Shown one piece after another: positions 22,477-31,976 of a stretch of 46,815 nucleotides of DNA. A program made the translations under genes and the position numbers. Source of the DNA: Bacteroidaceae bacterium (GTDB taxonomy: Bacteria > Bacteroidota > Bacteroidia > Bacteroidales > Bacteroidaceae). The first letter of the stretch is position 1; the number at the start of each line of letters is the position of its first letter. Below the pieces are notes generated by a model. That model was not told the DNA's origin and ran no database searches. It was given only the letters and a program-made list of their open reading frames with translations. Location of the stretch: contig JAFZDY010000042.1 of assembly GCA_017560945.1 (NCBI GenBank), positions 1-46,815 on the forward strand, given 5' to 3'.

Positions 22477-23070
22477 ATGGAATTGGACTTTGAAAAAATG
22501 GGCGGCCTTGTACCCGCCATCATTCAAGATAACTACACCAAGAAAGTACTGATGCTTGGTTTCATGAATCAGGAGGCTCTGGACAAGACCATCGAGACTG
22601 GTAAGGTCACCTTCTTCAGCCGTACCAAGAATCGTTTGTGGACAAAGGGTGAAGAGAGTGGCAACTTCCTGAACGTGGTTTCCATCAAGGAGGATTGTGA
22701 CAAGGATACCCTGCTCATCATGGTCAACCCCGTAGGCCCCGTATGCCACACTGGCACCGACACATGTTGGGGCGAGGTGAACGACGAGCCCATCATGTTC
22801 CTCAGTTATTTGCAGGACTTCATCTCCAAGCGCTATCAGGAGATGCCCGAAAAGTCATACACCACCTCACTCTTCCAGTCGGGCATCAACCGCATGGCTC
22901 AGAAGGTGGGCGAGGAGGCCGTAGAGACCGTCATCGAAGCCACCAATGGCACCGACGACCGACTCATCTACGAGGCTTCGGACATGATTTATCACCTCAT
23001 CGTACTGCTCACCAGCAAGGGTATGCGCATCGAGGACTTAGCCAATGAGTTGAAGAAGAGACACAAGTAA
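22477..23070 (+). CDS. hisIE: bifunctional phosphoribosyl-AMP cyclohydrolase/phosphoribosyl-ATP pyrophosphatase
   Basis: The 197-residue fusion performs steps two and three of histidine synthesis. Residues 1-110 are the cyclohydrolase with the metal-site motifs VMLGFMN-like (VLMLGFMNQEALDKT), FFSRTKNRLWTKGE and CHTGTDTCW. Residues 115-197 are the pyrophosphohydrolase with YTTSLFQSGINRMAQKVGEE and the acidic helix EAVETVIEA. It ends the his gene run; the FtsE-like gene starts 55 bases later and may be cotranscribed. The remaining his genes (G, D, C, B) are not in this window. Confidence 0.96.
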   Translation: MELDFEKMGGLVPAIIQDNYTKKVLMLGFMNQEALDKTIETGKVTFFSRTKNRLWTKGEESGNFLNVVSIKEDCDKDTLLIMVNPVGPVCHTGTDTCWGEVNDEPIMFLSYLQDFISKRYQEMPEKSYTTSLFQSGINRMAQKVGEEAVETVIEATNGTDDRLIYEASDMIYHLIVLLTSKGMRIEDLANELKKRHK

Positions 23071-23124
23071 GAGATTTTTGTACAGGAATAGAAAGAGAGA
23101 CAGGGAGGGAAAGACTAAGGATCT

Positions 23125-23949
23125 ATGAAAGGAGAACACTTGATCGACTATCGCCACGTAAGCGTTTACCAACAGGAACTCTGCATTTTGGATGAAATTG
23201 ACTTTCACCTGGATGCCGGAGAGTTCGTGTACCTCATCGGTAAGGTAGGTTCAGGAAAGACATCATTGTTGAAGACCTTCTACGGCGAGCTGAACATACA
23301 AGACGGCGATGCAGAGGTGCTCGGCTACAATATGCGTACCATCAAGCGCAAACACATCCCCACCCTGCGACGCAAGTTGGGCATCGTCTTTCAGGACTTC
23401 CAGTTATTGATAGACCGTACGGTCACCGAGAATCTCGACTTCGTATTGCGCGCCACAGGATGGAAGAACAAGCAGGCTCGCATCAACCGCATCCACGAGG
23501 TGCTCGAACTGGTAGGCATGTCCACCAAGGGATACAAACTCCCCCACCAACTCTCTGGAGGCGAACAACAACGCATCGTCATTGCACGCGCCATCCTGAA
23601 CAATCCCCAAATCATCCTCGCCGACGAGCCCACAGGTAACCTTGATGCCGAGACGGGTAAGCACATTGTAGAGTTGTTGCGCGACATCTCATCCCGAGGT
23701 ACGGCCGTAGTCATGACCACCCACAACAAACAATTGCTCTACGACTATCCAGGCATAGTCTATCAGTGCGAGAAGCACAAGATTGAGGACATCACACGCG
23801 AGTACAACCTCATCGCACACGACGTGGAAGAACACACTCCACAAGAAGAAGAGGAAGAAGAAGTTCTCACTCCTCAAGGGGAGGAAATCACACCACAGGA
23901 GACGGATGGCTCTCCGATGAAGGATCACTCGGCCACTGAGGCACAATGA
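23125..23949 (+). CDS. ftsE: FtsE-like ABC transporter ATP-binding protein with acidic C-terminal tail
   Basis: Residues 1-225 are an ABC ATPase of the FtsE/LolD group: Walker A at 39-46 (GKVGSGKT), Q-loop FQDFQLL, signature LSGGEQQR, Walker B IILADEPTGNLD, and switch His in TTHNKQ. FtsE works with FtsX in septal peptidoglycan control; no ftsX is adjacent, as is common in Bacteroidetes. Residues about 230-274 form an unusual acidic tail with a run of six glutamates and two EE(I/V)xTPQ repeats, absent from standard FtsE. The tail could mediate partner binding; this is inference. It lies between hisIE and lysC. Confidence 0.85.
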   Translation: MKGEHLIDYRHVSVYQQELCILDEIDFHLDAGEFVYLIGKVGSGKTSLLKTFYGELNIQDGDAEVLGYNMRTIKRKHIPTLRRKLGIVFQDFQLLIDRTVTENLDFVLRATGWKNKQARINRIHEVLELVGMSTKGYKLPHQLSGGEQQRIVIARAILNNPQIILADEPTGNLDAETGKHIVELLRDISSRGTAVVMTTHNKQLLYDYPGIVYQCEKHKIEDITREYNLIAHDVEEHTPQEEEEEEVLTPQGEEITPQETDGSPMKDHSATEAQ

Positions 23950-24018
23950 TTCGCCCTCTCATCTCCACCCCGTCATCATATATAGAATAATAACACATAA
24001 AAATATAGAAAATAACAC

Positions 24019-25338
24019 ATGAAAGTATTAAAGTTTGGAGGAACATCCGTAGGCTCTCCCGATCGGATGAAGAGTGTAGCCAAGTTGATCACCGACGGCG
24101 AAAAGAAGATTGTCGTACTCTCCGCTATGTCGGGCACCACCAACACATTGGTTGAAATCTCGGACTATCTGTACAAGAAAAACCCCGATGGTGCAAACGA
24201 TGTGATAAACAAGTTGGAACAGAAGTACAAGCAACACTTGAACGAACTGTTCGCCACCGACGAATATCGTCAAAAGACCCAATCCATCCTCGACGAAGTA
24301 TTCGGTACCATCCGTGCCTATACCAAGGACCTCTTCACCTTGTTCGAAGAGAAAGTCGTGTTGGCACAGGGCGAACTCATGTCTACCAACATGGTCACCA
24401 ACTACCTTCAGGAACAGGGTGTGAAGGCTGTACTCATCCCCGCGTTGGAGTACATGCGCACCGACAAGAATGCCGAGCCCGACCCCGTGTACATCCGCGA
24501 GAAGTTGGCCCTCCAACTACAGAAATACCCCGATGCAGACATCTACATCACCCAGGGATTCATCTGCCGCAATGCCTATGGTGAGATTGACAACCTCCAG
24601 CGTGGTGGTAGCGACTACACCGCATCACTCATCGGAGCAGCTGTCGAAGCCCAGGAGATACAGATATGGACCGATATCGATGGAATGCACGACAATGATC
24701 CCCGCGTGGTAGACCACACTTCACCCGTACGTCAACTCAATTTCGACGAAGCAGCCGAGTTGGCATATTTCGGTGCCAAGATTCTCCACCCCACCTGCAT
24801 CCAACCTGCCAAGTACGCCAACATCCCCGTGCGCTTGCTCAACACCATGGATCCTACCGCCCCTGGCACCATGATTTCCAACGACACCGAGTTCGGAAAA
24901 ATCAAAGCCGTAGCAGCAAAGGAAAACATCACCGCCATCAAGATCAAGTCAAGCCGCATGCTATTGGCACACGGATTCCTCCGCAAGGTATTCGAAATAT
25001 TCGAGAGTTACCAGACCTCGATCGATATGGTATGTACCTCCGAGGTAGGAGTCAGCATGTCCATCGACAACACCAAGCACCTGAGCGAAATCATTGCCGA
25101 CCTCAAGAAGTACGGCACCGTCACCGTGGACGAGGGCATGTGCATCATCTGCGTAGTGGGTGACCTCACTTGGGAAAACATCGGATTCGAGGCACTCGCC
25201 ATGAAGGCCATGAAGGACATCCCCGTGCGTATGGTTTCCTACGGAGGTAGCAACTACAACATCTCCTTCCTCATCCGCGAAGCAGACAAGAAGCGCGCAC
25301 TCCAAAGCTTGAGCGACACCTTGTTCAATAACAAATAA
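24019..25338 (+). CDS. lysC: aspartate kinase (monofunctional)
   Basis: The 439-residue enzyme phosphorylates aspartate, the entry to lysine, threonine and methionine synthesis. The kinase domain starts KVLKFGGTSVGSPDRM; substrate-binding motifs GFICRNAYGEI and RGGSDYTASLIGAA are present. The C-terminal third has two ACT domains (ITAIKIKSSRMLLAHGFL and ICVVGDLTWENIG) which in the family bind inhibitory amino acids. No homoserine dehydrogenase is fused. lysA lies 210 bases downstream on the same strand, so this stretch serves lysine and diaminopimelate production. A GC-rich hairpin and repeat array C separate them. Confidence 0.95.
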   Translation: MKVLKFGGTSVGSPDRMKSVAKLITDGEKKIVVLSAMSGTTNTLVEISDYLYKKNPDGANDVINKLEQKYKQHLNELFATDEYRQKTQSILDEVFGTIRAYTKDLFTLFEEKVVLAQGELMSTNMVTNYLQEQGVKAVLIPALEYMRTDKNAEPDPVYIREKLALQLQKYPDADIYITQGFICRNAYGEIDNLQRGGSDYTASLIGAAVEAQEIQIWTDIDGMHDNDPRVVDHTSPVRQLNFDEAAELAYFGAKILHPTCIQPAKYANIPVRLLNTMDPTAPGTMISNDTEFGKIKAVAAKENITAIKIKSSRMLLAHGFLRKVFEIFESYQTSIDMVCTSEVGVSMSIDNTKHLSEIIADLKKYGTVTVDEGMCIICVVGDLTWENIGFEALAMKAMKDIPVRMVSYGGSNYNISFLIREADKKRALQSLSDTLFNNK

Positions 25339-25362
25339 TGACTGGTTACGAGTGACGAGAAG

Positions 25363-25403
25363 ACCCCATTCTGCTCCTCCCCCCCCTATGGAAAGGGGCA
25401 GAA
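25363..25403 (+). terminator. hairpin after lysC
   Basis: CATTCTGC and CCCC at 25367-25385 face GGGGCAGAATG at about 25395-25404. No clean T-tail follows, so this may be a repeat element rather than a terminator. Confidence 0.4.
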
Positions 25404-25407
25404 TGCC

Positions 25408-25522
25408 TTCCTTGAATTTTGATTCTCGAATTCTTGAACTTTGACTTGCGTAGCTTGATGAGAGCTTGCTCGAACTAATTTTGAACTTTGAATTCTTGAA
25501 CTTTGAATTTTGATTCTTGTCA
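25408..25522. repeat. 7-base tandem repeat array with conserved core, copy C
   Basis: Units of TTGAATT and TTGAACT surround the core GACTTGCGTAGCTTGATGAG, as in copies A (6330) and B (7504). It fills most of the lysC-lysA gap. Confidence 0.75.
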
Positions 25523-25547
25523 CCACATTAACTTTCTTAATATTTAG

Positions 25548-26708
25548 ATGAAAGGAACATTCCCCATAGAACAGTTCAGTGCCCTGCGCACCCCGTTCTA
25601 TTACTACGATACCACCCTACTTCGCGACACGTTGGACACCATCAATCGCGAGGCAGGCAGGTATCCCAACTTCTGTGTACACTATGCCGTCAAGGCCAAT
25701 GCCAATCCCAAGGTTCTTCGCATCATCAAAGAGAGTGGCCTTGGAGCCGATTGCGTGAGCGGAGGCGAGGTACGTGCCGCCCTGAAGGCAGGTTTCCCCG
25801 CACACAAGGTGGTGTATGCCGGTGTAGGAAAGAGCGACTGGGAAATTGAGTTAGGCCTCGACAACGACATCTTCTGCTTCAACGTAGAGTCCGTGCCCGA
25901 GTTGGAGGTCATCAACCAATTGGCAGCCGCCCGTGGAAAGGTTGCACACGTAGCCTTCCGCATCAACCCCAACGTAGGGGCACATACCCATGCCAACATC
26001 ACTACAGGTTTGGCCGAGAACAAGTTCGGCATAGCCATGGAGGACATGGATCGTGTCATCGACATGGCGCACACCCTCCCCCACGTCAAGTTCGTGGGTC
26101 TGCACTTCCACATCGGTAGTCAGATACTGGACATGAGTGACTTCGTGGCACTGTGCAACCGTGTCAACCAGTTACAGGAGCAATTGGTACAACGCCACAT
26201 CATCGTCGAGCACATCAATGTCGGAGGCGGATTGGGCATCGACTACCAGCACCCCAATCGTCAGCCCATCCCCGACTTTGCCGAGTACTTTGCCACCTAT
26301 CACAAGCACCTGAAGTTGTACCCTGGTCAGACCCTCCACTTCGAGTTGGGCCGTGCCGTGGTAGGCCAGTGCGGCACCCTTGTCACCCGCGTGCTCTACG
26401 TCAAGCAAGGTTCGCACAAGCAGTTTGCCATCGTCGATGCGGGTATGACCGACCTCATCCGTCCCGCCCTCTACCAAGCCTATCACAAGATAGAGAACAT
26501 CACCAGCGAAGCCCCCGCGGAGGCATACGATGTGGTGGGGCCCATCTGCGAATCGTCCGATGTCTTTGGCAAGGCCATCGACCTCAACCGTTGCCAACGA
26601 GGTGACCTCCTGGCCCTTCGTTCAGCCGGAGCCTATGGCGAAATCATGGCCTCAGGATACAATTGCCGCGAGTTGCCCATTGGCTATTTGTCGGAAGAAT
26701 TGAAGTGA
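25548..26708 (+). CDS. lysA: diaminopimelate decarboxylase
   Basis: The 386-residue PLP enzyme makes L-lysine from meso-diaminopimelate. The PLP Lys49 lies in VHYAVKANANP; the phosphate-binding glycines are in NVGGGLGIDY; the second-subunit catalytic Cys lies in GPICESSDVFGK; and the C-terminal GAYGEIMASGYN stretch is typical. Its start at 25548 follows a good A/T-rich leader (CTTTCTTAATATTTAG). Ordinary length for Bacteroidetes. A 22-base tandem array and a nested hairpin follow the gene (26725-26845). Confidence 0.95.
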   Translation: MKGTFPIEQFSALRTPFYYYDTTLLRDTLDTINREAGRYPNFCVHYAVKANANPKVLRIIKESGLGADCVSGGEVRAALKAGFPAHKVVYAGVGKSDWEIELGLDNDIFCFNVESVPELEVINQLAAARGKVAHVAFRINPNVGAHTHANITTGLAENKFGIAMEDMDRVIDMAHTLPHVKFVGLHFHIGSQILDMSDFVALCNRVNQLQEQLVQRHIIVEHINVGGGLGIDYQHPNRQPIPDFAEYFATYHKHLKLYPGQTLHFELGRAVVGQCGTLVTRVLYVKQGSHKQFAIVDAGMTDLIRPALYQAYHKIENITSEAPAEAYDVVGPICESSDVFGKAIDLNRCQRGDLLALRSAGAYGEIMASGYNCRELPIGYLSEELK

Positions 26709-26724
26709 GAAGTCGAGACTTCGT

Positions 26725-26790
26725 AACTATATTCGATTCGGTCTGAAACTATATTCGATTCAACCTGAAACTATATTAGATACATCTAAA
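26725..26790 (+). repeat. 22-base tandem array after lysA
   Basis: Units begin at 26725, 26747 and 26769: AACTATATTCGATTCGGTCT, AACTATATTCGATTCAACCT and AACTATATTAGATACATCTA. The period is exactly 22. Confidence 0.7.
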
Positions 26791-26791
26791 C

Positions 26792-26845
26792 GATACGGAT
26801 GTTAGAGGCGAAAGATTCAAATCTTCAACCTTTAACATCCGTATC
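26792..26845 (+). terminator. nested hairpin downstream of lysA
   Basis: GATACGGATGTTA (26792-26804) and TAACATCCGTATC (26833-26845) form a perfect 13-bp outer stem. Inside, AAGATT-CA-AATCTT forms a second one. TTATTT follows. Rest of the 26709-27075 gap: nothing further except the promoter at 26989. Confidence 0.6.
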
Positions 26846-26988
26846 TTATTTATGGACTTCAAAGCAACATTATATTTAGCTCTTCACAAACCGTCAAAAA
26901 GTATCATCGACCTTGAATATCAACCAATCGCATTCTCATCAGAACAATATCGATAGAGACCCTCCCCTTTTTGACCGACCCAAAAACT

Positions 26989-27020
26989 ATTGACCACATA
27001 AATCGTATTCTTTAACTTTG
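26989..27020 (+). promoter_or_regulatory. promoter of the lamin-tail/CotH gene
   Basis: ATTG (26989-26992), 20 bases, TAACTTTG (27013-27020), about 50 bases before ATG 27076. Confidence 0.6.
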
Positions 27021-27075
27021 TCTCATCAAAACCTAAAAGAGTAGGCTAAAAGAAACAAAAAAAAAAAGAAAACGT

Positions 27076-30000
27076 ATGAATCTAAAAAATAGTTCCAAGT
27101 GTTCAGTGTGGAAGAACGTCTTCCTATTGGGTTTCCTATCCCTGCGAGTTTATACTCCGAAGGAGTTGCACAGAATGTTTACTACGAATCTGATGGTATT
27201 TGCAATGACATTCATCAATGTAGATACCGCATTTTCCACGCCACTGTTCATCAACGAAATTCAAGTTGCCAATATAGACAGGTTTATCGACCCTTCATAC
27301 AATTATGGAGCTTGGATTGAATTGTACAACCCCAGTGACGAGGCAATTCCATTGAATGGATATATTATCCGCCATACGGACTTTGACGGAGACATAGAAC
27401 AAACTCTTCTGAAATCTTCACATGGGACAGTCAAAAGCAAAGGGTATACAGTCCTTTGGTTTGACCACAATAGTAAAGACGGATTTTATGGGTCAAAAGC
27501 AGAAACCCAGATACCATTCAAACTCGATGCAGATGGTGGTATAATTGAATTGCTCGACGCAAAGGGGAGCATTATTGATGCGGTGGATTATCCTCCATGT
27601 ATAGCCCGTTGCTCATGGATAAGAGAAACGGATGGTTCTGATTATTTTGGCTGGACCAATCAAGCGACTCCCAATGGTTCAAACAACAACAGCATGATAA
27701 CCCCCAAAAGGGTTGAAGCTCCTACAGTGAATGTCACAGGAGGAGTCTTTATTGACTACTATTGCTGCAGTGTTTCCATTCCAGAAGGGTCGACATTGTA
27801 TTACACTACAGATGGTTCCACACCCGTGCCAGGTCAATCTCCCAAAAGTATAAATGGAGTATTTACAGGAACCGAAAATACTATCTACAGGTTCATCCTT
27901 GCACGTGAAGGTTTCCTACACAGTCCGGTGGTCACACGCTCTTTCATCAAATACGAAGATGGGGTCAGTCTTCCCGTGCTCAGTGTCAACACCGCTCCCG
28001 ACAATCTCCTTGATGATACCATCGGAGTGTATGTGATAGGGAAAAACGGACGAATTGACAACAATTCCAAAGTAAAAGCTAACCAAAACATGGATTGGGA
28101 ACGTCCTGTGAATGTGGAGTATTTTGTGCCCGATTCAAACATGATATACAGTGAAGTCATCAATCAAGAAATGACATTCAGCATCTTTGGCGGATGGACA
28201 CGCTTCAATGAAGGGAATGAGAACTTTGAGCATAGGTCTTCCTTCAAACTTAAATCAGATAAGATATACGAAGGTATAAACCAATTGAATTATCCCGTCT
28301 TTAACAGTAAACCATATATAAAGCTAAAGAATGTACTGGTCAGAAACGGTGGACAAGACAGCAATGCCAGATTATGGGATGCTGCCATTCAAGAATTGAT
28401 TCGGACGAGCGGAGTATATCTGGATTGTCAGGCATACCAACCCGTACATGTGTATCTGGATGGAAAATACTTGGGAATGATGAACTTTAGGGAGGAGAGC
28501 AACAAGCAGTTTGCTTATAGCAACTATGGTGTCGACACTGACGAAGTTGACCAATGGGAGGGAGACGTAGTGCTGAAAGCAGGTGATTTGGTCAAACTAA
28601 AAGAATGGCACAGCCTGAGTAAGGAACTGACAGGCAATGCATCAGATTCCACAATATGGGAAAATATCTGCGAACTCGTTGATATAGACGAATATTGCAA
28701 CTATATGGCAGCCGAAATATACATGGGAAACAGAGACTGGTTGCGTGGAGGAATCAAGAATATCAAGGGATTCCGAGCAAGGGAAGACAATGGAAAGTTT
28801 CACGTGGTCATGCATGATGTAGATGCAGGATTTGGCGACACGGACATGATATTGCAGATATTCAACAAAGGTACAGGCTCACTTCCCGTCTGTTTCAAAA
28901 ATATGTTGAAATATGAACCATTCAAAAAACAATTTATCGATGCCTATTGCATCATGGACGGAAGCGTATTTGAGGCCAACCGCTGTTTACCAATCATTAC
29001 ATCAATGAAAGATGCAATAAACAAAGCTCTCCAATTAGAAAATCTCTCTGCAAATTCGAGAGCCGAGTCATTGACAAGCCGCTTTACAGATAATGAAACG
29101 AGAAAACCGGCTTTAAAGCAGAGCCTTATGACGGCATTCAACTTGACAGAAGAATATACCGTCCACATAAAATCCAACACCGCACAGAGTAGAATATTAC
29201 TTAACGGGCAAGAGATTCCTACTGGAAATTTCAATGGTTATCTTTTCCCACCTATAACATTGACATCATCCGCTCCCGAAGGTTACCATTTCAAAGGATG
29301 GTTGGTAAATGGGGAAAGTATTTCCTCCGATTCAATCCTATACCTTAGTGAAGAGTACTCGTCAGGAATGTATGACATAGAAGCCATTTATCAATATTCT
29401 GTAACAAAGTCAACTCCTCCTATACGCATCAATGAAGTAAGCTCGGGAAATGACGTGTATATAAACGAGTACGGTAATAAGGCTGATTGGGTGGAATTGT
29501 ATAACACCTCTGACCACAACATCGATTTAGCAGGAATCTATCTGTCTGACAACCCACAAAAACCTCATAAGTACCGGATTCCGTCATCAGAAGACATCAA
29601 CACAATCATACCAGCCTATGGGTATAAAGTAATTTGGTGTGACGGGAAAGACCCTATATCCCAACTGCACGCATCGTTTAAATTAGACAATAGTGATGAT
29701 TCTTTTATTTCTGTGACAGATGAAAACAATTCATGGACAGACTCACTGAGGTATAAAAGTCAATCAAGATGGAACACATACGGACGTTTTCCTGATGGAG
29801 GAAGTACCTTGGCAATGTTTGAACGCCCGACAATTGCCATGGCAAATCGTATTTGCACAACAACAACGCTTGAAGAGTCCAAAAAGGTTGCTGATAGAGT
29901 GGAGCATCATATTGAGGACTCTCCAAATCGCCAAATAGAGGCTATAAGATACTACAATCTAAGAGGTCAACAGATTTCCTCTTTTGAAGGAGAACACATC

Positions 30001-30078
30001 GTAATACAACATATAACATATAAGGATGGCACATCGGCATCAAGGAAAACTACTGTTCGTCATAGTACCATCCCTTAA
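27076..30078 (+). CDS. secreted lamin-tail / CotH-domain protein
   Basis: The 1000-residue protein is exported: a hydrophobic segment lies near residues 34-55 (MFTTNLMVFAMTFINV), so ATG at 27175 is an alternative start. Domains in order are: lamin tail domain 1 (about 57-200, starting LFINEIQVANI), a chitobiase/HexA C-terminal-like domain (about 215-300, with TLYYTTDGSTPV), a CotH kinase-like domain (about 340-680, with QPVHVYLDGKYLGMMNFREE and VVMHDVDAGFGDTD), and lamin tail domain 2 (about 790-915, IRINEVSSGNDVYINEYGNK). The last 45 residues (RYYNLRGQQISSF onwards) resemble a sorting-type tail. In CotH families the kinase phosphorylates spore-coat proteins; here the role is unknown. Base composition is lower in GC than the metabolic block. 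Confidence 0.85.
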   Translation: MNLKNSSKCSVWKNVFLLGFLSLRVYTPKELHRMFTTNLMVFAMTFINVDTAFSTPLFINEIQVANIDRFIDPSYNYGAWIELYNPSDEAIPLNGYIIRHTDFDGDIEQTLLKSSHGTVKSKGYTVLWFDHNSKDGFYGSKAETQIPFKLDADGGIIELLDAKGSIIDAVDYPPCIARCSWIRETDGSDYFGWTNQATPNGSNNNSMITPKRVEAPTVNVTGGVFIDYYCCSVSIPEGSTLYYTTDGSTPVPGQSPKSINGVFTGTENTIYRFILAREGFLHSPVVTRSFIKYEDGVSLPVLSVNTAPDNLLDDTIGVYVIGKNGRIDNNSKVKANQNMDWERPVNVEYFVPDSNMIYSEVINQEMTFSIFGGWTRFNEGNENFEHRSSFKLKSDKIYEGINQLNYPVFNSKPYIKLKNVLVRNGGQDSNARLWDAAIQELIRTSGVYLDCQAYQPVHVYLDGKYLGMMNFREESNKQFAYSNYGVDTDEVDQWEGDVVLKAGDLVKLKEWHSLSKELTGNASDSTIWENICELVDIDEYCNYMAAEIYMGNRDWLRGGIKNIKGFRAREDNGKFHVVMHDVDAGFGDTDMILQIFNKGTGSLPVCFKNMLKYEPFKKQFIDAYCIMDGSVFEANRCLPIITSMKDAINKALQLENLSANSRAESLTSRFTDNETRKPALKQSLMTAFNLTEEYTVHIKSNTAQSRILLNGQEIPTGNFNGYLFPPITLTSSAPEGYHFKGWLVNGESISSDSILYLSEEYSSGMYDIEAIYQYSVTKSTPPIRINEVSSGNDVYINEYGNKADWVELYNTSDHNIDLAGIYLSDNPQKPHKYRIPSSEDINTIIPAYGYKVIWCDGKDPISQLHASFKLDNSDDSFISVTDENNSWTDSLRYKSQSRWNTYGRFPDGGSTLAMFERPTIAMANRICTTTTLEESKKVADRVEHHIEDSPNRQIEAIRYYNLRGQQISSFEGEHIVIQHITYKDGTSASRKTTVRHSTIP

Positions 30079-30087
30079 GTCATCTTT

Positions 30088-31953
30088 CTATAGTAAAGGT
30101 TGACAGTAACTATTCACCACCTCCCTGCATTCCTTGCGATAGGCTTTCACGGAGTTCGGTGCCAAGCAGGCTGCACGCGACATCATGTCGATGTCGTCCA
30201 AACCAAGAGCTATCAGGTAGCACATGGTGAGTTTGTTACGCTCCAACCCACTACCATCCAAAATTGCACTCATTCCAGGACTTTCGCTTTCGAGCAATAC
30301 TCGCAACAAAGGTATATATTCTGACGAACGAATGTCGTACCTCGACTGATACTTCTCACCAAATTTCAGTTGTTGAAGCAAGTCTATAGCTACAGCATCC
30401 TGTCCATTCATTACAAAGTGTTCTATCAGTTGGTCTATCTGCCTTTGATGCTCCATTGCTGCCAACCTATCGCTCTTCTCCTTCAATTCTTTTTGCAAGT
30501 CTTTCAGTTCTTTCTTGTATTGATTAGCCATCTGCACAGAAGTACGGCTATCCTCTTTCAACTTCCGATAGTTTTCTTCTTGTGCATTCATACTTTCGCG
30601 CAAGAGTTTAATCTCATCCTTATGTTCATTCTTACTTTGTTGATACTCTTCCTTCAGTCTATTGATTGCATTGGTTTGATTAGTAACCACTCCCTTCAAT
30701 CCACCCAGACTGACAACTGTTTCTCCAAGTTGTTGCTCTGTTTCAGCAAGTATCTGCTTCACATCGGCCAACTGTGACAGATTGTTTTGTTGTTCTTTAT
30801 GATACCTCTTGCGTAGCCAACGAAAGGAGAGTACAGAAATAAACAGGAATAGCACTCCTACTGAACTCCACATCCATAGTTTGATCTGCCAATTCCGATT
30901 CTCGGCCTTTAATAATTGGTTCTCTTGCTTATGAGGTATAACAGCCACACGTGATGGTTGGCGACGCATAGCCAAGTCATTGTCATACTGACGATACAGG
31001 TCGTGATAATAAACCGCAGTATCCAACATTCCCAACTTACGATATATCTGATAAAGGCGTAAGTATCCGCCACATACTGTCAGGCTATCCCTGCTACCAA
31101 GTATCCTCTTGGCATAATCGAGAGCCGTGTCATACTCCTCCTTTTCGTAGTGGAGCGAAGCCAACGAGGAATAGAGGGTGTAGACATAAGTTGTATCTGT
31201 CATCCCAGTAGCACACTCGTACAACAGTCGTTCGGCTTCAGCGTATTCACCCCCTTCTTTCAGGAAAGTGGCATAGTTCTGTAGCAGAAGATAATAGTTT
31301 CTCGATCTAACTTCCTTTTCATCTGCATACGAAAGACCTTTTTCATAGTAATTGCGAGCACTGTCTTCCATACCCAATACTCCGTACAACATAGCTATTC
31401 TCCGATATGTAGATACTACGTAGTGAGCCGAATCGCCTCGAAGTTCATAGTGAAGTGTCTGTTTGAAATAGTCCAATGCCTCATCATACATCGCTTGATT
31501 GGAAAGTAACATTCCATATTGGTCAAAAAGCAATGCCTTGTATTGGTCGTCATCCACACTCTTGAATAAACGTTCACTTTCAGAAAATGCCTCTACAGCC
31601 TTCTCCACTCTATCATTTTGTTTATACAGAATACCTTTGTATAAGAGTGATTTTGCCAAACGACGTACATCATTGTGCCGACGAAAATAGTCCACCGCCA
31701 CATTTACCAACGAATCATCTTCCAATGGCATACGATTCTTGTGCATGGCCTGTGTATAGAGCAAGGCATATCTGGCCTGTTGGTTATCAGTCATATCCTT
31801 TGGTGAATCAATCTGTTGCAAACACCAATAAGCACGCTTCGGGTCACTCTCCATGCACTCCTCAGCTTTTTCTATCCACAGTTCTTGTTCATCGGTACAA
31901 CCTACCACCGACAACAATACAAATACAAGCGACGTGCACAAAATTATTTTCAT
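30088..31953 (-). CDS. TPR-repeat lipoprotein with transmembrane and coiled-coil segments
   Basis: The 621-residue protein starts with a lipoprotein signal (MKIILCTSLVFVLLSVVG before Cys19). Residues about 40-330 are TPR-like helices (ALDYFKQTLHYELRG, ARNYYEKGLSYADE, ALDYAKRILGSRDS). One membrane helix follows near residue 360 (MWSSVGVLFLFISVLSFRWL), then a coiled coil of about 130 residues, then a compact helical C-terminus. This architecture is common in Bacteroidetes membrane sensors that lack a visible output domain; no DNA-binding part is seen. The true function is unknown. Its promoter is at 31977-32008. It is convergent with the CotH-type gene, leaving only 9 bases between the stop codons. 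Confidence 0.75.
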   Translation of the reverse strand: MKIILCTSLVFVLLSVVGCTDEQELWIEKAEECMESDPKRAYWCLQQIDSPKDMTDNQQARYALLYTQAMHKNRMPLEDDSLVNVAVDYFRRHNDVRRLAKSLLYKGILYKQNDRVEKAVEAFSESERLFKSVDDDQYKALLFDQYGMLLSNQAMYDEALDYFKQTLHYELRGDSAHYVVSTYRRIAMLYGVLGMEDSARNYYEKGLSYADEKEVRSRNYYLLLQNYATFLKEGGEYAEAERLLYECATGMTDTTYVYTLYSSLASLHYEKEEYDTALDYAKRILGSRDSLTVCGGYLRLYQIYRKLGMLDTAVYYHDLYRQYDNDLAMRRQPSRVAVIPHKQENQLLKAENRNWQIKLWMWSSVGVLFLFISVLSFRWLRKRYHKEQQNNLSQLADVKQILAETEQQLGETVVSLGGLKGVVTNQTNAINRLKEEYQQSKNEHKDEIKLLRESMNAQEENYRKLKEDSRTSVQMANQYKKELKDLQKELKEKSDRLAAMEHQRQIDQLIEHFVMNGQDAVAIDLLQQLKFGEKYQSRYDIRSSEYIPLLRVLLESESPGMSAILDGSGLERNKLTMCYLIALGLDDIDMMSRAACLAPNSVKAYRKECREVVNSYCQPLL

Positions 31954-31976
31954 ATTACACTAAAGTTTGTTTAATG

